A DNA stretch of 64,000 nt from Lycocorax pyrrhopterus obiensis. Lineage: Eukaryota; Chordata; Aves; Passeriformes; Paradisaeidae. The notes below the pieces were generated by a model. The model saw nothing but the letters and a program-made list of their open reading frames with translations. It did no database searches and was not told the origin of the DNA. Location of the stretch: assembly GCA_014706295.1 (NCBI GenBank), contig JACSVZ010000007.1, positions 7,295,199 through 7,359,198 of the forward strand, in the 5' to 3' direction. The translations under genes and the position numbers were made by a program. Positions within the stretch are counted from its first letter, which is position 1, and every line of letters begins with the position of its first letter. Positions 7,918 to 20,150 of the stretch are shown one piece after another.

Positions 7918-10900
7918 CGAAAACAGTTAGAGGTTTTTGTAAACCACTCCCTTTATCTTGCAGGTGCAGATTGTTATGCAGTATTGTTATGATACTGACT
8001 GAAGAAATATTTTGAAGTAGGTGTTGTAGGGTTCAGCCAATCCCTCTGAGAGGTGGATGAACAAGGAACCAGTAACTTTATACCACTAAAATATAGAAAC
8101 AAGTTTGTATATTAATAAATGGTTCCATTCCTTCCTGGATTGTGTCTGTGTCGCTTTCTCTCCGTCCTCTGCACAACAGCGATAGATCACAACATAATCA
8201 TTCATCTTAATAATGCATCATGCATTGGCTCTGACACCAAAAACTTGCCCTAATTCGTATGTGCAGTTGGAAGATCAGGTGAGTGGGCAGGCTGCTCTTA
8301 ATCTGATACTTAGTTTGTATCAGTGACAATGAAAAAAACTAGCAAAAAGTGAGAAATGTATTGGTTTCCGTAGCCTCACTTTAGGCCATCATAGTTCATA
8401 GTTTCATTTTCCTTGGAAAGCTAAGCTGTGATTAAATCCTATATCACTCAAAACACCTTTGCACATCATCCCGTCTCTCTTATTATGCAATGTCATTTTA
8501 GTATTTTTGAGCCTTCCTAGTTTTAATCAGATGATGTTTGTGTTCCAGAATTATCTTAAAAGATTATAGGCTATGAAATCTATGTCATGAACTTGCTTCC
8601 TTGCCCCTGCCCCATCCTTCTTCTCAACCCCTTGGACCTAGACAGAATTACTAAACAGTTAAGACATAGACTAGATCTAAATTGAAATTGTAACACACAG
8701 TTCATTTCTGGACTAGCTGAATTCTTAGTTAAGGTCGATGGATGGTTACTAAGATATCTGTGTCCAACTGGGATTTTGGTCGTCCGTCCTTGCAAGCTGC
8801 CGCATCTGTTCTTATCAGTGGAATATCAGGCACTGTGTGGACTTACTTGGGAAAATTTGTGAGAGAAGAGTTGTTTACATTATCTCTCATTCTGCTGCTT
8901 AGAATGATTTGCTGTGTGGATTTACTTGAGCTAATATTAGCTATCCCACAGTTGGATATCACCCTCTGTGGTCAGCTGGGGGACGGAGAGGTCTCCAGTG
9001 TGTGATTCACTCAGTACCTGTGTCAGGTGTTAGGGTGAAATGATTTGCTTTCAGAAACTGCATATTTTGAGCTTGGGAACTAGGTCAACCCACATTCTTA
9101 ATTTTAGCCTGGGAAAGGTTTGAGTAAGTAAACGTTGTGTTTCTTTTTTACCCTTTATTTCTTGATCTCAAACAAAGAAGAATGTCTTCTGTCTTTTGCA
9201 GCCTGGCTAACTAACCCTAGCTGAGTTCTGTAAAGTCAGCTCAATGGGATTCAAATGGCCACTCCACCATGTCTCTCACTCCTGAGTTACTTTCCTTTTG
9301 GGAATAATTAATGGCTAAATCCCCCCAGCTTATTTCCCTCAAGCTCAAAAGCAATTAGGCATGTTTATCACTCACTGCAGCGTATTTATTCTACTGAGAA
9401 ACAAATGAGCACTAGGCAGTAGCCCTGGGAACACTCAGTTCTTGCTCCACTGCAGAGGGCTCTGTATTCCCTGTCTCTCTGCAAGCAGAGAGATCTGCTG
9501 TCCCAATGTAGCTAATTGCAATGGAAGCATCTCCTTGCAGACATAAGACAGGCAGGATTAATCCCATTATTTTTTCTCTTCAGGCTGTGACTTCTCAAGT
9601 CATTCTAGATGGCTGCATGTCAGTGCAGATTAATTGGAATTTAACTTTCATGTTCTGCCATGCTTAGGGATGAGTGCACTAAAGAAACCTTAATACAGTT
9701 ATTTCAACTGGAAGACTTAATTTGCTGTAAATTTTCAAGCAATACTGGAGGTGCAGGTATTTCAAGAACAATCTGCTGAAGACTTAATGTTGTTGATTAT
9801 GTTGACTGCAACTTGATAGTATATTATTACTATTATTAAAATTAACCTTTTTGTGCTTTTCACATCTTTAGCTCCCTTCTAATTATATTCTTGGTGGTTC
9901 TTCCACTGAGGATTTATGTCACTGGGGTTAGGATGCAGTGGGCAAAACTGAGGAGTGGTAGTTTGGCCTTATTAAGGTAACTGGATTTCGTTACTGGATA
10001 TTGAATGATTCCTTTCATGATTAAAGTTGTTTTCTTCAGAATGAGGTTTCTGGGTTTTTTTTTATTTTCCGTTTTCCTGATTGTCATCTAGATTGCTCTG
10101 TTTCTTCAGGTTTATACAATGGGAATGGCATGACAGATTTATTTGACATTGGTTCTTTTGACAGAAACAAGAAAAGTTTTATTTGGCTACCGAGTGAGAG
10201 TGAATGACAGCTTTGTAGTTGGGAAGGGAATTGACCTGGATTTCATTTCCTTCAATCATGACAATTTCTGTAGTTCACATGAGAGTCTTCAACAGAAGGT
10301 TAAAAAAATGAATCAGGAGCAGAGCTGTGACTTCCATGCCCTCCACAACTTCCCTCATTGCTAAGCTAGAAAAGTTTGCCTTTTTCTCTGAAAAAAGTTC
10401 ATTTTTGTTGACATTTGTTCTCTTTGCATAATGGTACAGCCTCAGTGGAAGGAGGGGGGTTTTTAGCGCAGTGTTTGAGCAGATGATGTATGGGCTGAGC
10501 AGAGATGGAGAGAGCTGTTCTGCTTCGGGTCCTGCACTCAGTGCTTCATTTGTGCCACTCAGGTGTCACTTTGGGCAGTGTTGCTCAGGTTAGCACAAGC
10601 AGCCTGCAACTGTGCAGGGGTTCCAGCTGAGGTCTTTCCTGCCAGCTTGTTATGCCTACTTTAGTACAAGCTAGTGATTTTTATCTGTATGACCAGAATA
10701 GAGGTAAATACATCTGAAAAGAAACATAAAGCAAAACCTATGCACAGCTGCTGGGAATTGTGTGTAATGTGTGGGATCAGCTTGGTCCTGGGCTCTCACT
10801 CTCTCATGGCATCACGTGAGGCAGATTTTGCCTCTCTCCACCTGACATTGCTCCCTTGCCTGTGACAACACACAGAAGCAGTTTACTTTAATTCTGCATT

Positions 10901-13900
10901 CAACAGAAAGGTCTTGTCATCAATGTTACACTGTGAAAGTGTCCATAAGCTGTGGTGAGATGGGATATGCTGGTATTATCCCTCTGAATGTTAGAGACAC
11001 GATGTGTAAAGAAAATCTATGGTGATTTTAAAAAGCAAATATTTGGCTCAGATCTTGAGACAGCGGTGGCAGTTGTGAAGATGGTTTAGGGCTTAGCTGC
11101 CTCCTGAGGGTGATGGGGGATCCCTGTTTGTCATTGAACAGCCCAGGGACTTGATCATCAGCTATTAATGTATGGAGTGTGGAATGGGACACAATGGGAC
11201 ATGAATCCTCTGTAGCTGGTTAATGGCTGTCCTCATTTCTTCCAGCCATAAGATGATGTTGTCAGCCACACTTGGCCTGGAGATCAGAGACTGGGCACTG
11301 TGGTGTCTTAGGAGTGTCCCTGAGTCCGGAGCAGTGAAGGAATTTACTGGTCCACAATTAACAAAACTAAGGAAGTTTAATTTCTGTCTAATGCAAAAGT
11401 GAAAACTAACTTCATATTGTGAGTATTGCTCATATTGAACTTCATTCCTCTGAGGCAAATCCGTCTTCATTCATCTGCTATATTATTTTCCTTTTAATCA
11501 TCTCTGGAGGTATCTTTCTGTGCTGCCCTTGGCCTTCCAGTGCTATCTTTGTAGCCTCTTTAGAAACTGCAGGGCTCCTTCATTTTAGCAACTTGATAAA
11601 CAGCTCAGTAACAAGCTGTTGGATTAGTGTGGACACATACTCTGGATAGACCCTGAAATTCTCAGGTGTGTGAAACTTAATGCTTTGACTTCATGCTGCT
11701 GTTATCTACACCTGAGTCTGTTCTCCAGTTGTGCAATGCAGATGTGTTCTCTGTGCAACAACATTTTGTTTCTGTTTTCTCCACAAATTTTCTCTGCTCA
11801 ACTGGTGTTTTGTAACTAAGGTGCTGTTTTTAACCTGATGTCCTCTGTTTTCCAAGGGAAAGGCAGAGATGTTTAGGAGCTGAAACCATGATGGTCATTA
11901 TTACAGTTCTCCAGAATCTCCTTTACTTGGCTTTGAAAATTAACAAACAAGAATATTCTAATTTCTGTTTTAGAATATGAAGGTGGAAGGTCCAAGCTGC
12001 TACCTTGCAGTGCTCTGCCTTTAAAATGTCAATGTGTCTTCTCAAGTCTGTGAGGGATTCTTACTATAGTTGCTACTTAGATTGTGTTTTAAACACACGA
12101 GATTTTTAAACGTATTATTTCTATGACAACAGCGCTGTGGCAGCTGGCAGGAATCCCAGCTGTCCTGTGATCAGTGCCATATGAATGTGTAGTGCAACCC
12201 CCGACTCAGAGACCTTCATTTCCATGGATGAGATCTGCAGGAGCAGGGCACAGGCGGGGGATAGAGAGAACTGATATGGCCCCATTTTTACAGACTGCTG
12301 GTGGCAGGTTTGTCTGGCTACTGAAGTTGCTCAGAAGAATCAGACGCAAGGTCCCTTCTCCCACAGGAAGAGCCCAGGGAGTGTGTGAGTCCTGCAGCAG
12401 CCCAATGGGGGTGTGGTGCAGCAGCCACATGTGTTGTCCACTGACACAAATTTGAGGCTCACATGAGCCCCGAAGTAAGAGATTAGAGAGCTCTCCCTAC
12501 ATGCATGTTATAATTAGCACATCCTAGATACCACATAATTGCCTAAATCTCTGCTTGTACACTGAAAATTCAGGAGCTCAGTGACCTTCTGTTAGTAATG
12601 TCAGTAGGGGTGTGGAAATCCTATTGTAGTTTTGGTTTTGACATTTCCTATCTCCTAAATCAAGCCCTGTATTTTTAATGTGAACGTTTGAATTTTCCTT
12701 TTATTAGAGCTGTCACAGGTGATCTCTGAGAAAATAGGATTTCTATAAGCAGCTTTCTGAAGAGCGTAAGAAAAAGATAGTATTCCTCGGGGTTTTTTTC
12801 TTCATAGATAAATGATCATTCTGGTCTCCATTTTAGGGAGATAATATAGATTTTTAGACTTGCTCATATGTAATCTGAATCTAGCTAAAGATCTCTTTCA
12901 TGAATCACCCAACTAATGCAGAGAATTACCTGTCCCTGCTTTCATGGTGGATTCAAATTCCTTTGAAGCTTTTCTTTCTGCGGCAAGTCATGACTTGCCA
13001 GGGGCTTTGCAAGAAGATTTGGCATGCTGGAGGTAAAAGGAAAACTGTCAGATAAACTTTTCAAGCACTGCAGACTCAGTGAGTCTGTACTCATCCATTA
13101 CAGGATTATCATTGCAATGAAATTATGGTTGGAGAAAACGCCTTTTGGGATTTCTCTGTGCACAGAATAAAAAGGGCTTGCAGAACTGAGCACAGAATCA
13201 CTTTTAAAATAACTTTGTTGTATACATTTGTCTTTCTCTGAGGTATTTATAATTTTGCCAGCTGTATATGGAATGATCATATTATGTCAGCCTTTCCCTC
13301 TTCTACTTGTGCTAACAGGAATATTTTAAGTTGCTCAAGCAAAGGGTGTGGGAGTAGTATGCTGTAATTTCTGTGGAATTACTGATCAGAAAATGTGTTC
13401 ACATTTAACAGTTTGGAGGACAAGGAGGGTCAAGGAGGAGAAAAGTACAGCAAAAGCTACAGTCTGCACAAGAACACCTGAATGTTTTATCTTTTTTATG
13501 ATATGAAATTGCAATTATTGAGTGGAAATTATGGAGTCTCCACTGGTGTTAGTGAAACGGGTGCTAGTGAGTTTCCATGGAGTGGAAAGAAGCGATGCAC
13601 CATTTTTGATTCTCTTCTGAAAGCCTTTTGCTTTCCTGTCGCTCTCAAAACCAGTCTCACATCCAGTAGATTGCTACAAATATTTGCTTGTTAATTAACC
13701 CCAAATCTAGCATTCAAAAACTGAAGACTTCAATCTATTTGATTTAGTTTATATGGATCTTTTAAAACGTGTAGCACCTTTAATGAAGTAAGAAATATTT
13801 TTTTGCATACAGTCAGACTATCATAAGCAAAATACTGAGTCTGGAACCAAAATTGTGATGTTCTTGGTCTCCAATATTATAATTGTGTGCTGCTGTTGTT

Positions 13901-16900
13901 GTTTTGATCCTGGTTTTTCAGAGTTAGAACTCTGTGACTTTACAACATGATGTCAGCTATAAAGGATTATGACATCATTAAACTTAGATGTAACTAAATG
14001 AGGTATTTCAAGCTTCTGTTTAGCTAATGTTTTCATGTGGCTGTAAAGCTGTACAAGTTTAAAATGAATTTAAAACTGTTACACATAAACCAAACTAACC
14101 AACAATAAAAAAACCCCAAACACAAGTTCCAAAGAGATGTGTAAAGCTGTACGCAATGCCAAGAAGACCGGTGAATTTAGGCACTAAAAGCAGCAAGAGC
14201 AGAAAAAGCTGTAACAAAATGACAACAGAAGACTCGTGTTTGGGTACATCATTCCCACGTGCTGCCATTGTAACAGGAATGCTTTTGGTATAGAAATAGT
14301 TAAATCTCATTGATTTATTGTTATACTTCCTAGAAGTGCAATTCTTTCAACACACATGAGTTTTCAGCACAGCTTATGTCTTTCTTACATAAAAAGACAT
14401 AAAATTCATTTAAAGCACCTTCACAGTGCTGATTCTACTACTCTCATTTAAGTACTGAGATAAAATTTTGCATGCAAATGAATATGGAAATACCAAATAT
14501 ATCTAAAATATTTTCTATATGAAATCTCTCTATAAAAATATGGTTAAGCTAAGGATCCATATGTCTTGTCTGGAAGGTAGGAAGGGGCTTCACCGTTGCC
14601 TGACAAGGGCTTACATGTAAGAGTCTGTAAATGGTAATGCAAGCACTGAAGCAAGAGCTTGGTTAGAACACATGGGAGTGTTTGCAAAATATCTCAGTGC
14701 GGTGGCAGCAGGAGCAGGCTCCCGCAGCCTGGAAGCACAAAGGATGGAAGTATTGCCTGAAGTGTGTTGGAATCAGGTTTTCAGACAGTTGTCAGTGCTG
14801 TCTGCAGTAACTGAGTAATAGCTGGTGGCTAGGCTGATCCCTGCCCATTTTGTCTCTTTTCCTGGATGATTGCAGATGCAGGTGGAATACTGGGCCCCAG
14901 AGGGAATGGGGAGCCACACTATTGATTTCTTGTTAGAAGAAGTAAGCAGAGGTAAAAGCTTTTTATGTGGCAACTGCCAGCTCTAGAGGATAGGATTTTA
15001 ATCACTCGGCCCTGGATTCTTTGTTTCTTGATTAAGCTGCTCTTGGAGAATTTCTAAATTTATGACAGAGTAAAATTCCTTGTTATGAGGAAACCTGGAG
15101 ACTTGAAAACACGTAAAAGGAAATTCAGTGTTGTAACGTGGGAAACATTCCTTAGCTCCTTCAGTAACAACATGTCAATACGTTTTTGTCTGCTTGACAA
15201 TATGTAGGAAATGCCTTTGATTTTGTAAAATTGCATGTAATTTCTCAACATTTCTTTTGATTCTATTGATTAAAGCTTTTCTGCCTGCCTAGAGACATTA
15301 AATAGCAAACCGTCTACTAAAAGTGGATTGGCGACATTCCTGAAAATTAACATTTGAAAAAAAGTTTAGTCTAAATATATTTCAAAGACTGTTTCTATTT
15401 GTGTTCTGAGATGAAGAGGAAAACAAAAGCTTCTGTTTTAGTCTGGCAAAAGGTTGCAATACCTGGTGAAATACCAGTATTGTCTTCACACTGTGGAGAG
15501 AGAGATGTTGACCATGGCAAAAAAAGCAGAGAGGTACCAGGAGATGTGGTGCAAAAGTATCATTGCAAACACCGTCCCATGTGGCTGCGTGTTTACCACC
15601 TGTATCCCTTTTCCAGGGATTGATGGATAATCAGCCACTCAGCCCAAGGTACGCTGTGTGTGGCTGTCAGCAGGGAAATACCCTGATTGCAGTCACTAAC
15701 TCTGTGGGTAAGTGTAGGTTATAGAGAAATCCCCAAGCCCCAAGTTCTGCTAAAACAATGAGGTGGTAAATACAAAACTGGGGTGATCATGGAGAGTGAT
15801 ATTTTTTTTGATTCTGCTTAGTTCTACTCACCAATGTCCTTCTGATTACAGTTTCTTACAAAGAGCTTTGTGTGAGCAGCTTTTGGGCTGTGAGTGGCTG
15901 TCCTGAAGCTGAGAACAGGAGTAAGAGCTCTCGGTATGTTTGAAGTGTTGGGTCAGCCACAGGGAATGTTTCTTGGCAGGTTGAGAGAAAAAGCTTGTGC
16001 ATTTAACCTGGCTTTTGTGGCTGGTTTTGCCAGGTAAGAATGCCATGTAACTTAAAAAATTTGTTTATCTGTCTTAGGAAAAGAAGGAACAGATACGAAG
16101 AGTTACTCAGTGCTCTCTGTGTAGGCACGGATTCAGTGGAAGATAATTCTGGATATTTGCTTCTCCAACAACTGGATTATCATTCTAACTGTCCATTTAA
16201 GACAGATTGTTAAGTAATAAAGTCATCTCTGAAGGCACTGTGCATTTACACCCTTGCTGTTACTAAAAAACAAGATACAAGGTTTTTATTTGAAAGTGAG
16301 AACAAAGAAGTCCTGGGAGCGGCTGTTCTGTCATAGAATTTTTCATTACATTTAAAGCCTTGAGATACTGACAGATATTATTTTTTTAGCCTGCATTCTT
16401 CCCACAGAAAGAATGTAACAGAGAGCCCCTGGATTGAGTTCTCAGTCCGTGTGATTCTACTCAAAGTTCCTTCTCTAAAATCTTATCTCTGTTGGACTGA
16501 CATAAATTGCTGTCGTGGCTATGCTGCAGTAGTTCATACATCTGAGGAGCTGTGGGGCTTGGGCGGGAGCAGAATGATCTGTGCAGAGCAGTGTAAAAAG
16601 CAGGGACTCTCCTTCTCTGTCCCCTCTGCTGCCCCAGAATTCTGCCCTGGATTAGCCACAGGCCAGGTCAGGATCAGGTAGGGGGGCTTTTCCTTGCCTC
16701 ACATCTGTGGAGTTACTTTTTTCTAATCACCATGTACGCCACTGGGTCTGAAGCATGAAGATGGGAAAGAAGATTCAAAGTATTCACAAGTGTAAAAGAT
16801 TATGTAATTATTATAGGAGTGACATAAAATACTGTGTAAAATCACAGACAATGGCAAATATTAAGCAATGTGCTCTCTGCTGCCTGTCTATTTTTAAAAC

Positions 16901-19900
16901 TCACGCTGAGCTAGCACCCAGGCAGCCAGACTGTTCTTTGTGCCGGTGTGTGCCATGGTATTGTCTGGCTGTTGTCACAATGAACACGGGGCAGAGAATG
17001 GGAGTGGTTTAACAACAATGACAACTTGTGACAGTGCAAGGTATGACAGGAAAAAAATGATAAAACCACAATGTAGGATGTAGCAGTTTAGCTTTGCTAC
17101 GTTCAGCTAAGAAAAAAGGGTAATTCTACTTACAAAAATATTTTGAATGTACCTCTTTTACTCTCCGTTCAGTGTTTATGCTACACATTTATTAAGAGTG
17201 ACTTTGAATTTGCCTTTCTGCTGTTTGATGAGAACAGATGTTACTTTCTCCCAACTTCTTGACACCTGGAACTGTCAAAATTCCCCATGCTCATTCAATT
17301 ATCATCCAACAAGCAGGATTTATTCCAGCAATTTACCTAGAAGGACCAATTCAACACAAGATACCCTTTTCACTGCTCTTGAAATAAACTTAAGAAGTCC
17401 TGTTTATTTCATTGGAATGAGTAGCTGTCTTTTAGACAACAAAATTAAAAATAAAAATGCAATTTTATGAAGTCACCTCAGACAGCAGGAGTAACACTGG
17501 GAGTAGAATGCCCTGGCTGAAGGAATTTACACATTTACATTTCACATCTTTCAGTTCCAGTATCTTAAGGGGAAGTCTTGCAACCCCCTTAAGTGGACAA
17601 ACATAATCTTCCTACAGGTAACTATTGTGATTGGTATTTGAGACCTGAGCATGGTGTTTTGGCAACATTCCTTTGCCCAGCACTGAGCAGGTTATGTGTT
17701 TTCAAGTCATCTCATGTCTAGCAGTGTTTTTGTTTTAACTTGCCTTTGCAGTTCCAAACCCAAAATGTGCACTAAAATGGGATGACTGGAGATACAAAGG
17801 AGGTTGCAGTCAAGCAATTAGAATTTGGTTGAAAATTTAAATAGTTTAAACCACTGCAGCAGTGCTATGTGGCAGGCTGTGCTCAAGGGCCAGTGAAGAG
17901 CATGATGACCTTTTCCCCTTTTTTTTCCCCTGTTAATTAACTTAATCAATATCTTCTGTTTTCTAGGAGTGGTTTGGTTTTTTTTCCCCTCCTTTATTAA
18001 CGTTACTATTTAAACCTTGTGCACCTGTGTTGTAATACGTTAGGATTTTTCAGTTGGTGGACTTTGGGAACTTGTAGATAAAAGTAGTTAGGAAAAGATA
18101 AGTTAGGCTATGGGATATCTGTTATAAATGTGCAGGAGTTTCCCTTCCCATGCTGCCTATCTCTTTGAAAGAGGTTTTTGAAAATTAAGTAACCGCTGAA
18201 AAGGTCTGTGCTAAACTCTGTAAGCAGCCAGATTTCAGTGAGTACTTAAAATGCAAAATAGCATAAGGAGGAATGAAAATTCATTTATCTCTAGCAACTT
18301 GATCCACTTTACTAAAAAAGCACGGAAGCTAAGGTTAATCTCCTTGTGTTCTTACTATAACTTGTTTTCCAGAAATGTGGAAGCAGCCAGTTGTCCAACA
18401 TGCTTCCTTTCTACTTCCTGAGGAATGCCATTTTTTGAATGCCTCAGTCTTGGAGCCCCATATAGACTTGTAACAAAGGCTCCAAGGTCTGAATGTGAGT
18501 TCAGTGTATGCAGCTTCTTGAATGACTTTGTTTGTTGACATACATATTTTAAATTGGCTCCTGATTATGGTGGGTTTTTTTGGATTATGACCTCTTTTAG
18601 GTACTGCCTCTTACCTGACACAAAAAGTACAGTCTAATCATTAGACAGTGTGAGTAAAAACCTTCACATTAGAAATGATGACAAAACACCTGGCTGTAAG
18701 AGGAGCAGAATTTCAGTGAAATGTTTTTTAAAAACTTGTAAGTTCCATTTCTGTAGGTCTCTTAGATATGTTTTGAAATTTTTTTCCTGTAAGTTATTTT
18801 GGAGCCTCCACTGCTTGATCTCCTTTAATGTGTGTTACCTTTCCAAGAAAAAAAATTAAATTGCTTGAGGCATACCTCAGAATTTTCCCACAGGGAACTG
18901 CAGGTAAAACACCAGCTAATAGAAATTCTGAGGAATTCACACAATACATTTTGGTTATTATGTAATTGCTTAAAATTATTACCAGTAATGTTGGCATTAA
19001 AAGGAGGAATCAGATACCTACTGGGTTGTCTCATAAGCTTTCTATTTTTTTACTTCTGACTCTGAATTATTAAGAAAGCAATCCATCTACCTTTCTAATA
19101 ACTTTGGAATCTAACAGTCAAAATGACGTAATCAGAGGTTAAAAATGTTGGAAATAACTATATCCATATAAGTCTCCTCCAGGTAATAGAGGGAGACACT
19201 GTACGTACTCTCTTGTGCCAGTTGAAAAGCTGCATTTATTAATATTTACTGTCACACAACGTGCATGGGAAAGAACACTCACCTGCTCCCAGTAATTTCC
19301 TGAACGTTGCAAAATTTCAAAAGCACTTGCATTAACCCCTGAACTAAGTCCAAAGGAAAACTGGCGTTATCTGCTCTTGTGCTCAGTGATCTGGTTTATT
19401 TAATCATGTCCTAGGTCCTTTCTAAGCTTTTGGGAGCAGTTCCTGAGCAGAAATGGGAATGTTCATTCTGCTAACGTGACTGCAACATCCTGGTGTGAGC
19501 TGCAGCGTGTTTCCTTTTCCATCAGCTAAACTGAGTTCTGATTGCAGATGGATGAGAAACTGGGACACAGCAAAATTAGCAGCAGTATTAGTAAATGAGA
19601 CAGAAAGTGTACTTTGCTATTTCCAGATACTGTGCAGAAGATCATCTGAGCTGACTGCCCATTTTGCTCAGCTTGATGGGATCACATGGGCTTTCAAAGG
19701 TTGTGACCAGGAAGTACAGCAGCTGTTGGAATCCAGCATCTCTGGGAATGGGACAGTGAAACATTGAGCTGGGTCTTCACCACTCCAGTCTTAGTTCCAG
19801 GAGCCAGCTGTCCCATTTGCAAGGATCAGAGAATGTAAAAATAAGTGGAAACTCAATGGAAAATTGCCAGGTTGCACGTGCACGCTTGCAGAGCTTGGGA

Positions 19901-20092
19901 GCCTCAGTCAGTGGAAAGTGGTGTGCTTTTGACAGGTTTTGGGCTTAATTATGACGAGCTTGGAAATGGCAAAATATACACCATCTCAATGGTACAGAAA
20001 AAGTTTTCACTGTTTGAGTTCATGGAGGATAATTTCTGTCGCTATCTGAAGATCTTTCCTGTTTACTCAGCATTTGTGGTGGCCTCCTATAA
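7918..20092. other. Intronic sequence, no gene seen
   Basis: AT-rich intron with scattered chance ORFs. Minor structures are an ATT-type microsatellite near 9822-9839 and a 9-bp inverted repeat at 17564-17593 (CTTAAGGGG ... CCCCTTAAG, 12-nt spacer). No CR1, LTR or RNA gene could be recognised in this stretch. Confidence 0.6.
9822..9839. repeat. Short (ATT)n microsatellite
   Basis: Imperfect ATT repeat, with one ACT interruption, in an AT-rich context. Confidence 0.6.
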
Positions 20093-20150
20093 GAAGTCAG
20101 CGTTTTACAGCTGAGGGTGGAATTTTTGCATTCTTTAGAACGCTGACTTC
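20093..20150. repeat. 12-bp perfect inverted repeat, 34-nt spacer
   Basis: GAAGTCAGCGTT (20093-20104) is matched exactly in reverse complement at 20139-20150. An outer GTGGT/ACCAC pairing is possible with a bulge on the 5' side. The expected number of such 12-bp pairs within 40 bases in a window this size is below one but not negligible, so this is a modest signal: a possible hairpin RNA, a short inverted-repeat element or coincidence. Confidence 0.6.
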
